From a bacterium (GTDB taxonomy: Bacteria > Bacillota_I > Bacilli_A > RF39 > UBA660), in assembly GCA_004560915.1 (NCBI GenBank), contig SFTR01000012.1:1-14295 (forward strand): a DNA stretch of 14,295 bases, read 5' to 3'. Below are positions 6,315 through 13,826 of this stretch, piece after piece. The position numbers were made by a program, and so were the translations under genes. Position 1 is the stretch's first letter. Each line of letters begins with the position of its first letter. The notes under the pieces are model-generated. The model did no database searches. It saw nothing but the letters and a program-made list of their open reading frames with translations, and had not been told where the DNA came from.

Positions 6315-7199
6315 ATGAAAAAAGCAATAAAGGTAAGAAATATAAGTAAAACAATAGGTAGAAAGAAAATACTAAATAATATTAGTTTTGACATTTATGA
6401 GAATGAAATAGTAGGTTTAGTAGGTAAGAATGGAGCTGGTAAAAGTACACTTCTAAAGATTATGACAGGTCTTTATAGTTATGATGAAGGAGAAATATAT
6501 TACTATAATTATAATTTAAAAACTGACTATGAAAAAGCTATGTCTATCGTAGGAACTTTAATAGAAAATCCAGATATGTATGGTAATTTATCTGGTAAAA
6601 AGAATCTAGAACTATTTAAAAGCATGTTTAAAGGCATAGATGAAGGAACTATAGAAGAAATAGTACGTATAGTTGAAATGGAAAAATACTTGGGAAAGAA
6701 GTTTAAAACATACTCTCTTGGTATGAAAGAAAGATTAGGTATAGCATCTTCTCTTATTAATAAACCTAAAATACTTATTTTAGATGAACCAACTAATGGT
6801 CTTGATAGAGAAGGTGTCAAAAATATTATGAAAATGCTTAAAGATTTAAAAGATACAACTATTATTATATCTTCACATATGCTTAGTGATATAGAAGAAC
6901 TATGTAATAAAATTATATTTATAAATGATGGTAAAATTGATAGTATAAAAATAAAACAAAATGATAATAAGAAAAACATAATATTTGAAGTAGATGATTT
7001 TTCAAAAGCAAGACTCATTATAAAAGATTATTGTGTTAATGAAAACTTAGAAGTTTATGAAACTGACGACACAGTAAGTTTAATTAATAAAGAACTTGTC
7101 TTAAATAATATTAATGTTTATAGAATTAGTGAAGCAACTAATACACTTGAAAATGACTTCTTTAAAATGATAGGTAAATCGAATGATAAATCTAATTAA
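6315..7199 (+). CDS. ABC transporter ATP-binding protein (BcrA-like)
   Basis: A 294-residue ATPase subunit of an ABC-2 type exporter. The motifs in order are Walker A 'GKNGAGKST' (37-45), the Q-loop region replaced by 'TLIENPDMYGNLSG' (81-94), typical of bacitracin/lantibiotic-type ATPases, signature 'YSLGMKERLG' (133-142), Walker B 'ILILDEPTNGLD' (153-164), and the switch His188 in 'SSHML'. The last 80 residues are the extra C-terminal domain of this subfamily. I chose the ATG at 6315 because of the strong AAGGAAGGG site; a TTG in frame at 6264 lies in the promoter. It overlaps the membrane subunit by 17 bp. The substrate is unknown. Related pairs export or protect against peptide antibiotics, but without a neighbouring two-component system that role is only a guess. 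Confidence 0.88.
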   Translation: MKKAIKVRNISKTIGRKKILNNISFDIYENEIVGLVGKNGAGKSTLLKIMTGLYSYDEGEIYYYNYNLKTDYEKAMSIVGTLIENPDMYGNLSGKKNLELFKSMFKGIDEGTIEEIVRIVEMEKYLGKKFKTYSLGMKERLGIASSLINKPKILILDEPTNGLDREGVKNIMKMLKDLKDTTIIISSHMLSDIEELCNKIIFINDGKIDSIKIKQNDNKKNIIFEVDDFSKARLIIKDYCVNENLEVYETDDTVSLINKELVLNNINVYRISEATNTLENDFFKMIGKSNDKSN

Positions 7200-7887
7200 A
7201 AATGAATTTATAAAACTTGGTAAAATAAAATTTATAGGTTCACACTTAGTATTTTTAGTTTCTATTGTTATATATTATTATGTAAATAAAAAGGTAATAA
7301 CAGAAGATTTTATTCTTTCATTAATACCATTTGTAGGAGTAGTTTTGTCAATAATATTTTGCTCAATTATGTCAAGTGAATATACTAAAGGTACTTTTAG
7401 AATTTACCTTACAAAACCTGTTAAAAGAACTAAAATATATATATCAAAGTTATTAACAATTTTTTTGACTCTATACAGCATTTTACTACATAATTTGACA
7501 ATTTACGCATTATTTACACAGTCTATAAGTGTAAACTTTACCACTAAATATATTAGTTATTCACAATCTCTTATATTAATCTCAGTAATTATTATGATGT
7601 TATCAACAATTATAAAATCATCATCTTTAATATCAGGAATAACTATATTGTTATTAACATTTGGTTTTGCTCTTTTTGAGTTATTAACATTAACCAATTT
7701 AAAGTTTCTAGAATATACATTCTTGCCATATCTTGATCTAAATATGTTAGCAAGAGTAAATGAGATAAATGAATCATTAAGTACAAATCTTTCTTTAAGA
7801 AATGGAATATTCATAATTATATTTTATTCAGTATTATTTTTTATAGTTGGAATTATCTCATTTAAGAAAAAAGATATTAAAAACTAA
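7183..7887 (+). CDS. ABC-2 type membrane subunit
   Basis: A 234-residue permease with six hydrophobic segments at about 17-35, 45-65, 90-112, 125-143, 148-170 and 207-228. The cytoplasmic loop after the second segment has the family signature 'EYTKGTFRIYLTKPVKR' (66-82), as in BcrB-like and NatB-like ABC-2 subunits. It ends in a basic tail. The start ATG at 7183 lies within the ATPase gene with AGGT 7 nt upstream, implying translational coupling, so the two form one exporter. It has no ATPase motifs of its own. Its TAA overlaps the TAG of convergent cotJC by 4 bp (7884-7887). Subunit type is clear from hydrophobicity and operon; cargo cannot be told. Confidence 0.85.
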   Translation: MINLIKNEFIKLGKIKFIGSHLVFLVSIVIYYYVNKKVITEDFILSLIPFVGVVLSIIFCSIMSSEYTKGTFRIYLTKPVKRTKIYISKLLTIFLTLYSILLHNLTIYALFTQSISVNFTTKYISYSQSLILISVIIMMLSTIIKSSSLISGITILLLTFGFALFELLTLTNLKFLEYTFLPYLDLNMLARVNEINESLSTNLSLRNGIFIIIFYSVLFFIVGIISFKKKDIKN

Positions 7888-7891
7888 TATC
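7867..7891 (-). terminator. Terminator of cotJC, shared with the ABC operon end
   Basis: A 7-bp stem (7873-7879 with 7885-7891) has a 5-nt loop and is followed on the minus strand by six T. On plus it is followed by C-TTT-A-CTTTT, a weaker T-run, so it may work both ways. Both stop codons lie in the loop and one arm. Confidence 0.6.
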
Positions 7892-8441
7892 CTTTACTTT
7901 TGTAATAATCATGTAATTCTTTAAATCTATTGAAGTGTACTATCTCTCTTTGTCTTAAGAAACTAAGAGGAGCAAGTAAACTTTCATCATCTGTTAAATC
8001 CATTAAGTTTTCATAAGTAGCTCTAGCTTTCTCTTCAGCAGCCATATCTTCTTGTAAGTCAACTATTGGATCTCCTGTAGATGCTATATAAGCAGCTGTG
8101 AACGGAATACCATCTTGATTAAATGGGAATACTCCTTTTTTATGTGAAGTGTACCATCCTTCAAGTCCATTTTTCTTTAACTCATCAACACTAGCATCTT
8201 TAAGTAATTGACTAACCATCGTACATATCATCTCAACGTGACCAAGTTCTTCAGTACCGATATCAGAAAGCAATGCTTTACCTTTATCATCAGGCATAGT
8301 GAATCTCTGCATTAAATATCTTAAAGAAGCTCCAAGCTCACCATCACTTCCGCCAACCTGCGTTATGAGTTGCTTAGCCATCTTTATATCTTTCTTTCTA
8401 ACATTAACTGGATATTCAAGTGTCTTTTCATACTTAAACAT
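7884..8441 (-). CDS. cotJC: CotJC, spore coat protein of the manganese catalase family
   Basis: A 185-residue protein that closely follows Bacillus CotJC: N-terminus 'YEKTLEYPV', then 'GGSDGELGASLRYL.QR', 'DIGTEELGHVEMI.TMV', 'GIPFTAAYI...GDPI.DL', 'AAEEKARATYE.L' and 'FLRQREIVHF.RF'. All five di-manganese ligands expected from the Lactobacillus enzyme are present by spacing: E35, E65, H68, E136 and H169. It may therefore break down hydrogen peroxide; in Bacillus it sits in the inner spore coat. AGGAGGT, 7 nt before the ATG, lies inside the end of cotJB, and the gap between the genes is 1 nt, so they are co-translated. Length is normal. Catalase activity of CotJC proteins is less well established than that of true Mn-catalases. 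Confidence 0.93.
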   Translation of the reverse strand: MFKYEKTLEYPVNVRKKDIKMAKQLITQVGGSDGELGASLRYLMQRFTMPDDKGKALLSDIGTEELGHVEMICTMVSQLLKDASVDELKKNGLEGWYTSHKKGVFPFNQDGIPFTAAYIASTGDPIVDLQEDMAAEEKARATYENLMDLTDDESLLAPLSFLRQREIVHFNRFKELHDYYKSKGY

Positions 8442-8442
8442 A

Positions 8443-8934
8443 CTAGTTACCTCCTTTATCCCAAGGCCAAGGATTATCTATCCAAGTCCATTTATCACTA
8501 CTAACGACATCTTTTACACATAACGGACCATAAATATTCTCATATTTATTTTTAAGTTCATTATATATTTTTTTATATTCTTGAAAATTACTTAACATTT
8601 TCTTATCATCAGGATATATATCTAAATATAAATTCATATCCTTCATTGCAAAATTATACATTTGTATCTTATAAAGTAACATATCTCTATCATTAGTAAC
8701 TTTTAATTTATAAACATGATTCTTATATCTAGAATACATATCACTAAACATATTACCTTTATTAAACCCTTCCATAGGTGAATACAAACTCTCATCTCTA
8801 TTAAAATTAATACTATCGATATTAATATCTATATCATTATATTTGCTTTTATCAACATATTTATTTATATCATACTCATACTCAAGTTCATTAGACACTA
8901 TATCAAAGTAATTATTATTTTCATCATATAACAT
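8443..8934 (-). CDS. cotJB: CotJB-domain spore coat protein with N-terminal CotJA-like extension
   Basis: A 163-residue protein. The last ~85 residues are a CotJB domain: 'LLYKIQMYNFAMKDMNLYLD.YPDDK' (87-111), 'YKKIYNELKNKYENIYGPL' (120-138) and the family's closing 'WTWIDNPWPW' (149-158). CotJB alone is usually 85-100 residues. The extra ~80 N-terminal residues are acidic and Asn-rich and contain 'SPMEGFNKGNMFSDMY' (52-67), which resembles the short conserved patch of CotJA. This may therefore be a CotJA-CotJB fusion; no separate cotJA is present. The ATG at 8934 lies 8 nt after AGGAGG; the TTG at 8940 is only 2 nt from it and is not favoured. The gene leads the cotJB-cotJC operon and has a sigma-E-like promoter. 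The domain call is sure, the fusion idea moderate. Confidence 0.88.
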   Translation of the reverse strand: MLYDENNNYFDIVSNELEYEYDINKYVDKSKYNDIDINIDSINFNRDESLYSPMEGFNKGNMFSDMYSRYKNHVYKLKVTNDRDMLLYKIQMYNFAMKDMNLYLDIYPDDKKMLSNFQEYKKIYNELKNKYENIYGPLCVKDVVSSDKWTWIDNPWPWDKGGN

Positions 8935-8953
8935 TTTCAAATCCTCCTAGACT

Positions 8954-8982
8954 ATTGTATGTAAGCAAAAAACTATCGTATA
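8954..8982 (-). promoter_or_regulatory. Sigma-E-like sporulation promoter of cotJB-cotJC
   Basis: Read on the minus strand, CATACAAT (8954-8961) is a match to the mother-cell sigma-E -10 element. CTATA (8979-8983), with its ATA element at 8979-8981, stands 17 bp upstream at the -35 place. AGGAGG follows. In B. subtilis the cotJ operon is known to be sigma-E dependent, which fits. No sigma-A boxes of similar quality are seen for these genes. Confidence 0.6.
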
Positions 8983-9007
8983 GACTAGTTACTCAAAAAA
9001 ATGTAAA

Positions 9008-9029
9008 ATATACAAAAATACTTGTATAT
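9008..9029. promoter_or_regulatory. Inverted repeat in the cotJ/tsaE gap, possible operator
   Basis: ATATACAA (9008-9015), 6 nt, TTGTATAT (9022-9029): a perfect 8+8 bp dyad. Its right arm overlaps the likely -35 box of tsaE. No T-run follows, so it is not a terminator. A dimeric repressor site is possible. Confidence 0.35.
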
Positions 9030-9051
9030 ATTTTTCTAATAATGATACAAT
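9022..9051 (+). promoter_or_regulatory. Probable promoter of tsaE
   Basis: TTGTAT (9022-9027), 18 bp, TACAAT (9046-9051). GGTGAT (9059-9064) is the ribosome site for the ATG at 9068, leaving a leader of only about 10 nt. Confidence 0.5.
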
Positions 9052-9067
9052 GAATATGGTGATATAA

Positions 9068-9520
9068 ATGCAATATAAAATAACAACTTATTCCGAAGAT
9101 GACACAATCGAATTAGCTCAAAATATTGAATCTGAAAAATTTCCTAATATGGTTATATGCTTAATAGGAGATTTAGGATGTGGTAAAACAGTATTTGCTA
9201 AAGCATTCGCACAAGCACTAGGTATTAACGATAACATTACATCTCCAACTTTTAATATTATTAAAGAATATGATGGTGGAGAAATGAGAATGTTCCATAT
9301 GGATGTATATCGTCTTAGTGATGTGAAACAAGATTTAGGAATAGAAGAATACTTCACTAAACGTGGTGTATGCATAATTGAGTGGGCTGATTTAATTGAA
9401 GATATCTTACCTAAAAATAGATTAGATATTAAATTCAAAATGATTGATGAAAACACTAGACAACTAGTTATCACACCACATGGAAATAAGTATGAAGATT
9501 TATGTGAAAGAGTTTTATAA
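9068..9520 (+). CDS. tsaE: TsaE, ATPase of tRNA t6A37 synthesis
   Basis: A 150-residue P-loop protein. With TsaB and TsaD it forms the complex that puts threonylcarbamoyl on A37 of tRNAs reading ANN codons, which would include the tRNA-Asn in this window. Visible are an N-terminal 'TTYSEDDTIELAQNI' like the usual 'T.s.eeT..la..', Walker A 'GDLGCGKTVFAKAFAQALGI' (34-53), the family's 'ITSPTFNIIKEY' (57-68), 'HMDVYRL' (77-83), and 'IEWADL' (104-109). Length is normal (about 140-160). In many Bacillota tsaE is followed by tsaB, rimI and tsaD; here it stands alone, with a terminator overlapping its stop codon and a different gene after it. The start ATG has GGTGAT upstream. Confidence 0.93.
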   Translation: MQYKITTYSEDDTIELAQNIESEKFPNMVICLIGDLGCGKTVFAKAFAQALGINDNITSPTFNIIKEYDGGEMRMFHMDVYRLSDVKQDLGIEEYFTKRGVCIIEWADLIEDILPKNRLDIKFKMIDENTRQLVITPHGNKYEDLCERVL

Positions 9521-9532
9521 AACTCTTTTTTT
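9509..9532 (+). terminator. Terminator overlapping the end of tsaE
   Basis: A 7-bp stem (AGAGTTT 9509-9515 with AAACTCT 9520-9526) and seven T (9526-9532). The TAA stop codon lies in the loop and right arm. Confidence 0.8.
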
Positions 9533-9533
9533 A

Positions 9534-9554
9534 TGTTATAATCAAAATGGTGAT
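9534..9554 (+). promoter_or_regulatory. Extended -10 promoter and ribosome site of the metallopeptidase-like gene
   Basis: TGTTATAAT (9534-9542) is a perfect extended -10 box, directly after the tsaE T-run. No -35 box is seen. GGTGAT (9549-9554) precedes the ATG at 9558. Together these place the start at 9558 rather than at a further upstream ATG (9480) that lies within tsaE. Confidence 0.7.
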
Positions 9555-9557
9555 AAT

Positions 9558-11354
9558 ATGAAAAAACTACTTGCAACATTTTCCTATTTAGATAATTTTT
9601 ATGAGTTATATGCTGATAAAGATGGTAAAACATCAGTTGTTTTATTTGGCAAAAATAAGAATAAAACAGACAATGAAATGATATGTAAAAAAGTTATTGA
9701 TAAAATTAATGAACTTAGAAATGAATACTCATATAGAATAGATTTCAAAGGTGAAGAAATAGATGTTTATTATGACAGAATAGTTGACTTATATTATTTT
9801 AAAAAAGATGGAATAAGAATTAATGAAGATAATAAAGAATATATAGATTTATATAAAATGTATAATTATCTACCAAGTTATTATTATGATAATAGACACA
9901 GACCAAGTAATTCACGTAATAGTTCAAGTTATCGTCCATATAATGCAACGCCAAATAGTCAATATCAAAGAAATGATTATAATTATAAAAGAAGATTAGA
10001 AAATCAAAAGAAAAAATTAAAGATAATAGTTGGTTCTATAACACTAAGTGTTACTTTATTAGTAGGAGCATTCGTTGCTGTTCCAAAAATTATTGATGCA
10101 AAAGATAGTACACAAGTAGAAAGTAGTACTATTGTTGAAGATACTCTTGGTGAAATTGAAGATACACCATTTATCATCTATGAAGATAGTCAAGAACAAA
10201 CAATAGAAGATCAAATAATAAAATCAATAATAAGTAATTGTGGTGAACAACCTGATTGGGTTTATGAACAAGTTATTGAAGATTATAAATTATCTATACA
10301 AAGAGAAGAAAAATATGATGAATTACTAGAAGCAATGAAAAATGGTGTTTCACAAGAAGAAATAGATAGAATTGAAGAAGAAATAGATGCATCATCAAAA
10401 GATATAGAAGAAAATAATATTGACACTTCTAAAGCTACAAAAAGAACAAATAGAATGATTGAAGCCATTAGTAGTAATAAAAATATCTCAGAAGAAGATA
10501 AAAATGTATTAATAAATGGTATGTTCAATACTATGCAGAAAGATAGTGGATACTACACAGATGAAAATTTTGAAGAAATATTAGGTTTATTATCTACGTT
10601 TAATATTGATAAGAAATACTTAGAAAAAAATGAACCACATAGATTATCTGATGGTTTTTTATCAGCTGGAGAATGTAGTCCTGATAGAACTTTAATAACA
10701 ATTTATACAGATGCTAATTATGAATCAACATTATGTCATGAATTACAACACATTTTAGGAAAAACAATTGAAAAAACACATGCTTATAATAAAATTGATG
10801 AAGGAATGACAGAAACGTATTGTGACTCAAATACAACATATGGATTGGAAAGATGCTTTTATATAATGTTAGAACAAATATATGGTGAATCATTCTTTAA
10901 GAGTGCATACTACAATAACGAGAATCTATTCTGGGCATTTCAAGAAAAATTTGGTATTGAACAAGCTAGAAGTAATTATGACTTATGTGTAAAAATAAAT
11001 GGTTTTTTAATAGATTATCAACTTGAGAATGATATGACAAAATTACAAGAAAATAGTACATATAAAGAAGAAGTTAATGGTATAATTAATGACTTAATGA
11101 AAAAATATAATGAAGTTACTGGATTAGAATGGGATAGCAATAATGTTTTATCAGCATGTGGATCATATCTTACTGGTATGAATAAAACACTACCTGATAA
11201 TTTAAGTGTAACTGGCATAAAGAAGGGATTAGATGGAAAATACTATCTTCAGGTTGGTGGAAGTGTAAACTATTCATATGAAGTTGTTAATGGTCCTAAC
11301 AAAGGAACTGTACAAGCAGCAAGTTTAATAGAACATGATGAATTAATAAGGTAA
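9558..11354 (+). CDS. Membrane-anchored HExxH metallopeptidase-like protein
   Basis: A 598-residue protein of no family I can name. Residues 1-110 would be a cytoplasmic domain rich in Tyr, Asp and Lys. A polar Asn/Ser/Arg/Tyr linker (about 110-150) and a basic stretch ('KRRLENQKKKLK') lead into one membrane helix (about 156-178), giving type II topology. The outer part starts with an acidic linker (about 180-290). The zinc-peptidase motif follows: 'LCHELQHIL' with H394, E395 and H398, and 'DEGMTETY' 17-21 residues later, where E415 or E419 could be the third metal ligand (gluzincin-like). Cys373, Cys393 and Cys422 flank the site. The C-terminal ~60 residues look like a small beta domain. The start at 9558 is set by TATAAT and GGTGAT; the ATG at 9480 would overlap tsaE and its terminator. 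It is a single-gene unit. Peptidase activity is likely from the motif; the target is unknown. Confidence 0.8.
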   Translation: MKKLLATFSYLDNFYELYADKDGKTSVVLFGKNKNKTDNEMICKKVIDKINELRNEYSYRIDFKGEEIDVYYDRIVDLYYFKKDGIRINEDNKEYIDLYKMYNYLPSYYYDNRHRPSNSRNSSSYRPYNATPNSQYQRNDYNYKRRLENQKKKLKIIVGSITLSVTLLVGAFVAVPKIIDAKDSTQVESSTIVEDTLGEIEDTPFIIYEDSQEQTIEDQIIKSIISNCGEQPDWVYEQVIEDYKLSIQREEKYDELLEAMKNGVSQEEIDRIEEEIDASSKDIEENNIDTSKATKRTNRMIEAISSNKNISEEDKNVLINGMFNTMQKDSGYYTDENFEEILGLLSTFNIDKKYLEKNEPHRLSDGFLSAGECSPDRTLITIYTDANYESTLCHELQHILGKTIEKTHAYNKIDEGMTETYCDSNTTYGLERCFYIMLEQIYGESFFKSAYYNNENLFWAFQEKFGIEQARSNYDLCVKINGFLIDYQLENDMTKLQENSTYKEEVNGIINDLMKKYNEVTGLEWDSNNVLSACGSYLTGMNKTLPDNLSVTGIKKGLDGKYYLQVGGSVNYSYEVVNGPNKGTVQAASLIEHDELIR

Positions 11355-11360
11355 ATATTA

Positions 11361-11403
11361 AAAGAATTTAATGAGCAAACAAATCATTGAACTCTTTTTT
11401 TTT
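11361..11403 (+). terminator. Terminator after the metallopeptidase-like gene
   Basis: A 14-bp stem with one mismatch and one G-U pair (11361-11374 with 11384-11397), a 9-nt loop, then nine T (11395-11403). Confidence 0.85.
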
Positions 11404-11440
11404 ACTAAAATTTATAGTAAAATATTATTATAATAGGAGG
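11401..11440 (+). promoter_or_regulatory. Phosphoketolase upstream region with inverted repeat
   Basis: The inverted repeat TTTACTA (11401-11407) / TAGTAAA (11415-11421) surrounds a TATAGT (11413-11418) that could be the -10 box. AGGAGG (11435-11440) is a strong ribosome site 4 nt before the ATG. No good -35 box is seen, since that place is taken by the preceding terminator. The dyad could be an operator. Confidence 0.35.
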
Positions 11441-11444
11441 CAAT

Positions 11445-13787
11445 ATGAAAACACTAAGTGATACAGAATTAAAAAGAATAGATGCATATTATAGAGCATG
11501 CAACTACTTATCAGTAGGTCAGTTATATTTAAAAGACAATCCTCTTTTAAAAGAAAAGTTAACTCTTGATCATATTAAACCAAACGTAGTAGGTCACTGG
11601 GGAACAGCACCTGGTCAAAACTTTGTATATGTTCACCTTAATAGAATAATTAAAAAGAATAAGTTAGATATGATATATATATCTGGTCCAGGTCATGGTG
11701 GACAAGCAATGGTTGCTAATACTTATTTAGAAGGAAGCTATTCTGAAATTTATCCAAGCATTACTGAAGATGAAGAAGGAATGAAAAAACTATTTAAACA
11801 GTTTAGTTTCCCTGGAGGAATTAGTTCACATGTATCACCTGAAACACCGGGTAGTATAAATGAAGGTGGAGAACTTGGTTATAGTCTTTCTCATGCTTTT
11901 GGAGCAGTACTTGATAATCCAAGTTTAATTGCTGCCTGTGTAGTAGGAGACGGCGAAGCTGAAACAGGACCTTTAGCTGCATCATGGCATTTAAATAAAA
12001 TAATAAATCCATTAACTGATGGTATAGTACTCCCAATACTTCATCTAAATGGATACAAAATCGCAAACCCAACAATATTTGCAAGAATGCCAGAAGAAGA
12101 ACTAATTAAATTCTTTGAAGGATGTGGATGGGATCCATATATAGTTGAAGGAAATACGACTGCTAAAATGCATGAATGTATGGCTAAAACACTAGATAGA
12201 TGTATAAGAGATATAAATATTATAAAAGATAAAACAAGACTTAATAAAAGAGCAACTTTCCCAATGATTATTTTAAAAACTCCAAAAGGATGGGGTGGTC
12301 CAAAATTCATTGATGGAAAGCAAATAGAGGGAACATTCAGATCACATCAAGTACCAATACCTGTAAATAAAGAACATCCTGAAAACGTAGAAATACTAGA
12401 AGCATGGATGAAAAGTTATAAACCAGAAGAACTATTTGATAAAAATGGAACTCTTAAAAAAGAATTAAAAGCTTTAGCTCCAACTGGAGATTATAGAATG
12501 GGTATGAATCCACACGCTAATGGTGGAAAACTTCTTGAAGAATTAAATATTCCAGATTTTAGAGGATATGCTATTGATATTAAAAAACCAGGAGAAGTAG
12601 TAGCTCAAGATATGATGGAACTAGGATACTTCATAAGAGATATTATTAGATTAAATGAATCTAAAAAGAACTTTAGAATATTTGGTCCAGACGAAGCACT
12701 TTCTAATAGATTAAATCATATTTTTGAAGTAACTAATAGACAATGGAATGGAATAAGATACGACTATGATGAATTTATAAATCCATATGGAAGAGTAATA
12801 GATTCAGTACTTTCAGAACATCTTTGTGAAGGCATGTTAGAAGGATATTTACTAACTGGTAGACATGGATTTATGCATAGCTATGAAGCATTCATTAGAA
12901 TAGTTGATTCAATGACAAGTCAACATGCTAAATGGTTAAAAGTTACAAAAGACCTTCCATGGAGAAGAGATATAGCATCTTTAAACTATATTTTATCTTC
13001 ATATGTATGGCAACAAGATCATAATGGATTTACTCATCAAGACCCAGGATTCTTAAATCATATTGTTACTAAGAAAGCAGATATAGTAAGAATATATTTA
13101 CCACCTGATACTAATACTTTAATATCATGTTTTGATCACTGCATTAGAAGTAAAAACTATATAAATGTAATAGTTGCGTCTAAACATCCAAGACCACAAT
13201 GGTTAACTATGGATGAAGCAATCAAACATTGTACTAAAGGACTTGGTATATGGAAATTTGCAAGTAATGATGAAGGCAAAGAACCTGATTTAGTAATGGC
13301 GTGTGCTGGTGAAACTCCGACTATTGAAGTACTAGCTGCTACTAAAATACTAAGGAATTACTTCCCAGAATTGAAAATTAGAGTAGTAAACGTAGTTGAT
13401 TTAATGAAACTAGAAAGTCCTGAGAATCATCCTCATGGATTAGATAATGATGAATACAACAGTATATTCACGAAAGATAAACCAATTATATTTGCATTCC
13501 ATGGATATCCAAACCTAATTCATCAACTAGCATACAAACGTGAAAATAAAAACATGCATGTACACGGATATATCGAAGAAGGTACAATCACTACAACATT
13601 CGATATGAAAGTACAAAATAAATTAGATAGATTTAACTTAGTAATAGATGCTCTTAAATACTTACCAGAACTTGGTGATAAGAGAACATCACTTACTGAA
13701 TGGTGTAAGAATAAACTAATTGAACATAAAGAATACATCCACGAATATGGAGAAGACATGCCAGAAATTAAAAACTGGAAATGGTAA
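11445..13787 (+). CDS. xfp: Phosphoketolase (xylulose 5-phosphate / fructose 6-phosphate)
   Basis: A 780-residue, full-length thiamine diphosphate enzyme. It splits xylulose 5-phosphate with phosphate into acetyl phosphate and glyceraldehyde 3-phosphate (EC 4.1.2.9), and perhaps also fructose 6-phosphate (4.1.2.22); the sequence does not settle which. The motifs in order are '[11 protein letters not shown]' (50-60), 'GPGHGGQA' (81-88), '[20 protein letters not shown]' (122-141), the ThDP/Mg site 'GDGEAETG' (168-175) with '[14 protein letters not shown]' (201-214), and in the second half '[10 protein letters not shown]', '[12 protein letters not shown]', '[13 protein letters not shown]' and 'VDLMKLE'. 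The conserved active-site histidines H51, H84 and H129 are present. It would supply acetyl phosphate, and ATP through acetate kinase, from pentoses in a fermenter. AGGAGG lies 4 nt before the ATG. It stands alone between two terminators. Confidence 0.97.
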   Translation: MKTLSDTELKRIDAYYRACNYLSVGQLYLKDNPLLKEKLTLDHIKPNVVGHWGTAPGQNFVYVHLNRIIKKNKLDMIYISGPGHGGQAMVANTYLEGSYSEIYPSITEDEEGMKKLFKQFSFPGGISSHVSPETPGSINEGGELGYSLSHAFGAVLDNPSLIAACVVGDGEAETGPLAASWHLNKIINPLTDGIVLPILHLNGYKIANPTIFARMPEEELIKFFEGCGWDPYIVEGNTTAKMHECMAKTLDRCIRDINIIKDKTRLNKRATFPMIILKTPKGWGGPKFIDGKQIEGTFRSHQVPIPVNKEHPENVEILEAWMKSYKPEELFDKNGTLKKELKALAPTGDYRMGMNPHANGGKLLEELNIPDFRGYAIDIKKPGEVVAQDMMELGYFIRDIIRLNESKKNFRIFGPDEALSNRLNHIFEVTNRQWNGIRYDYDEFINPYGRVIDSVLSEHLCEGMLEGYLLTGRHGFMHSYEAFIRIVDSMTSQHAKWLKVTKDLPWRRDIASLNYILSSYVWQQDHNGFTHQDPGFLNHIVTKKADIVRIYLPPDTNTLISCFDHCIRSKNYINVIVASKHPRPQWLTMDEAIKHCTKGLGIWKFASNDEGKEPDLVMACAGETPTIEVLAATKILRNYFPELKIRVVNVVDLMKLESPENHPHGLDNDEYNSIFTKDKPIIFAFHGYPNLIHQLAYKRENKNMHVHGYIEEGTITTTFDMKVQNKLDRFNLVIDALKYLPELGDKRTSLTEWCKNKLIEHKEYIHEYGEDMPEIKNWKW

Positions 13788-13820
13788 AAAAAGAACGTAA
13801 GATTAATTCTTACGTTTTAT
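13788..13820. terminator. Bidirectional terminator between xfp and the Tim44-like gene
   Basis: A 9-bp perfect stem (AACGTAAGA 13794-13802 with TCTTACGTT 13808-13816) has a 5-nt loop. TTTT-A-TT follows on plus, and C-TTTTTTT on minus. It serves both convergent genes. Confidence 0.85.
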
Positions 13821-13826
13821 TATGTA

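Noticed and set aside
6315..7887. Self-resistance or bacteriocin cluster around the ABC exporter.
   Set aside because: No precursor peptide, modification enzyme or two-component system lies nearby; the neighbours are unrelated genes with their own promoters and terminators.
9056..9067. Minimal reading frame ATG-GTG-ATA-TAA directly before tsaE, with a similar one (ATG GTG ATA ATA TGA, 9547-9561) overlapping the start of the metallopeptidase-like gene.
   Set aside because: Both contain the GGTGAT ribosome site, and the upstream ATG of the second would lie at or before the predicted transcription start, so they are most likely by-products of a shared ribosome site.
9480..9557. In-frame upstream start at 9480 that would add 26 residues to the metallopeptidase-like protein.
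   Set aside because: It would overlap the tsaE end and run through its terminator; a TATAAT box and GGTGAT site lie just before the ATG at 9558.
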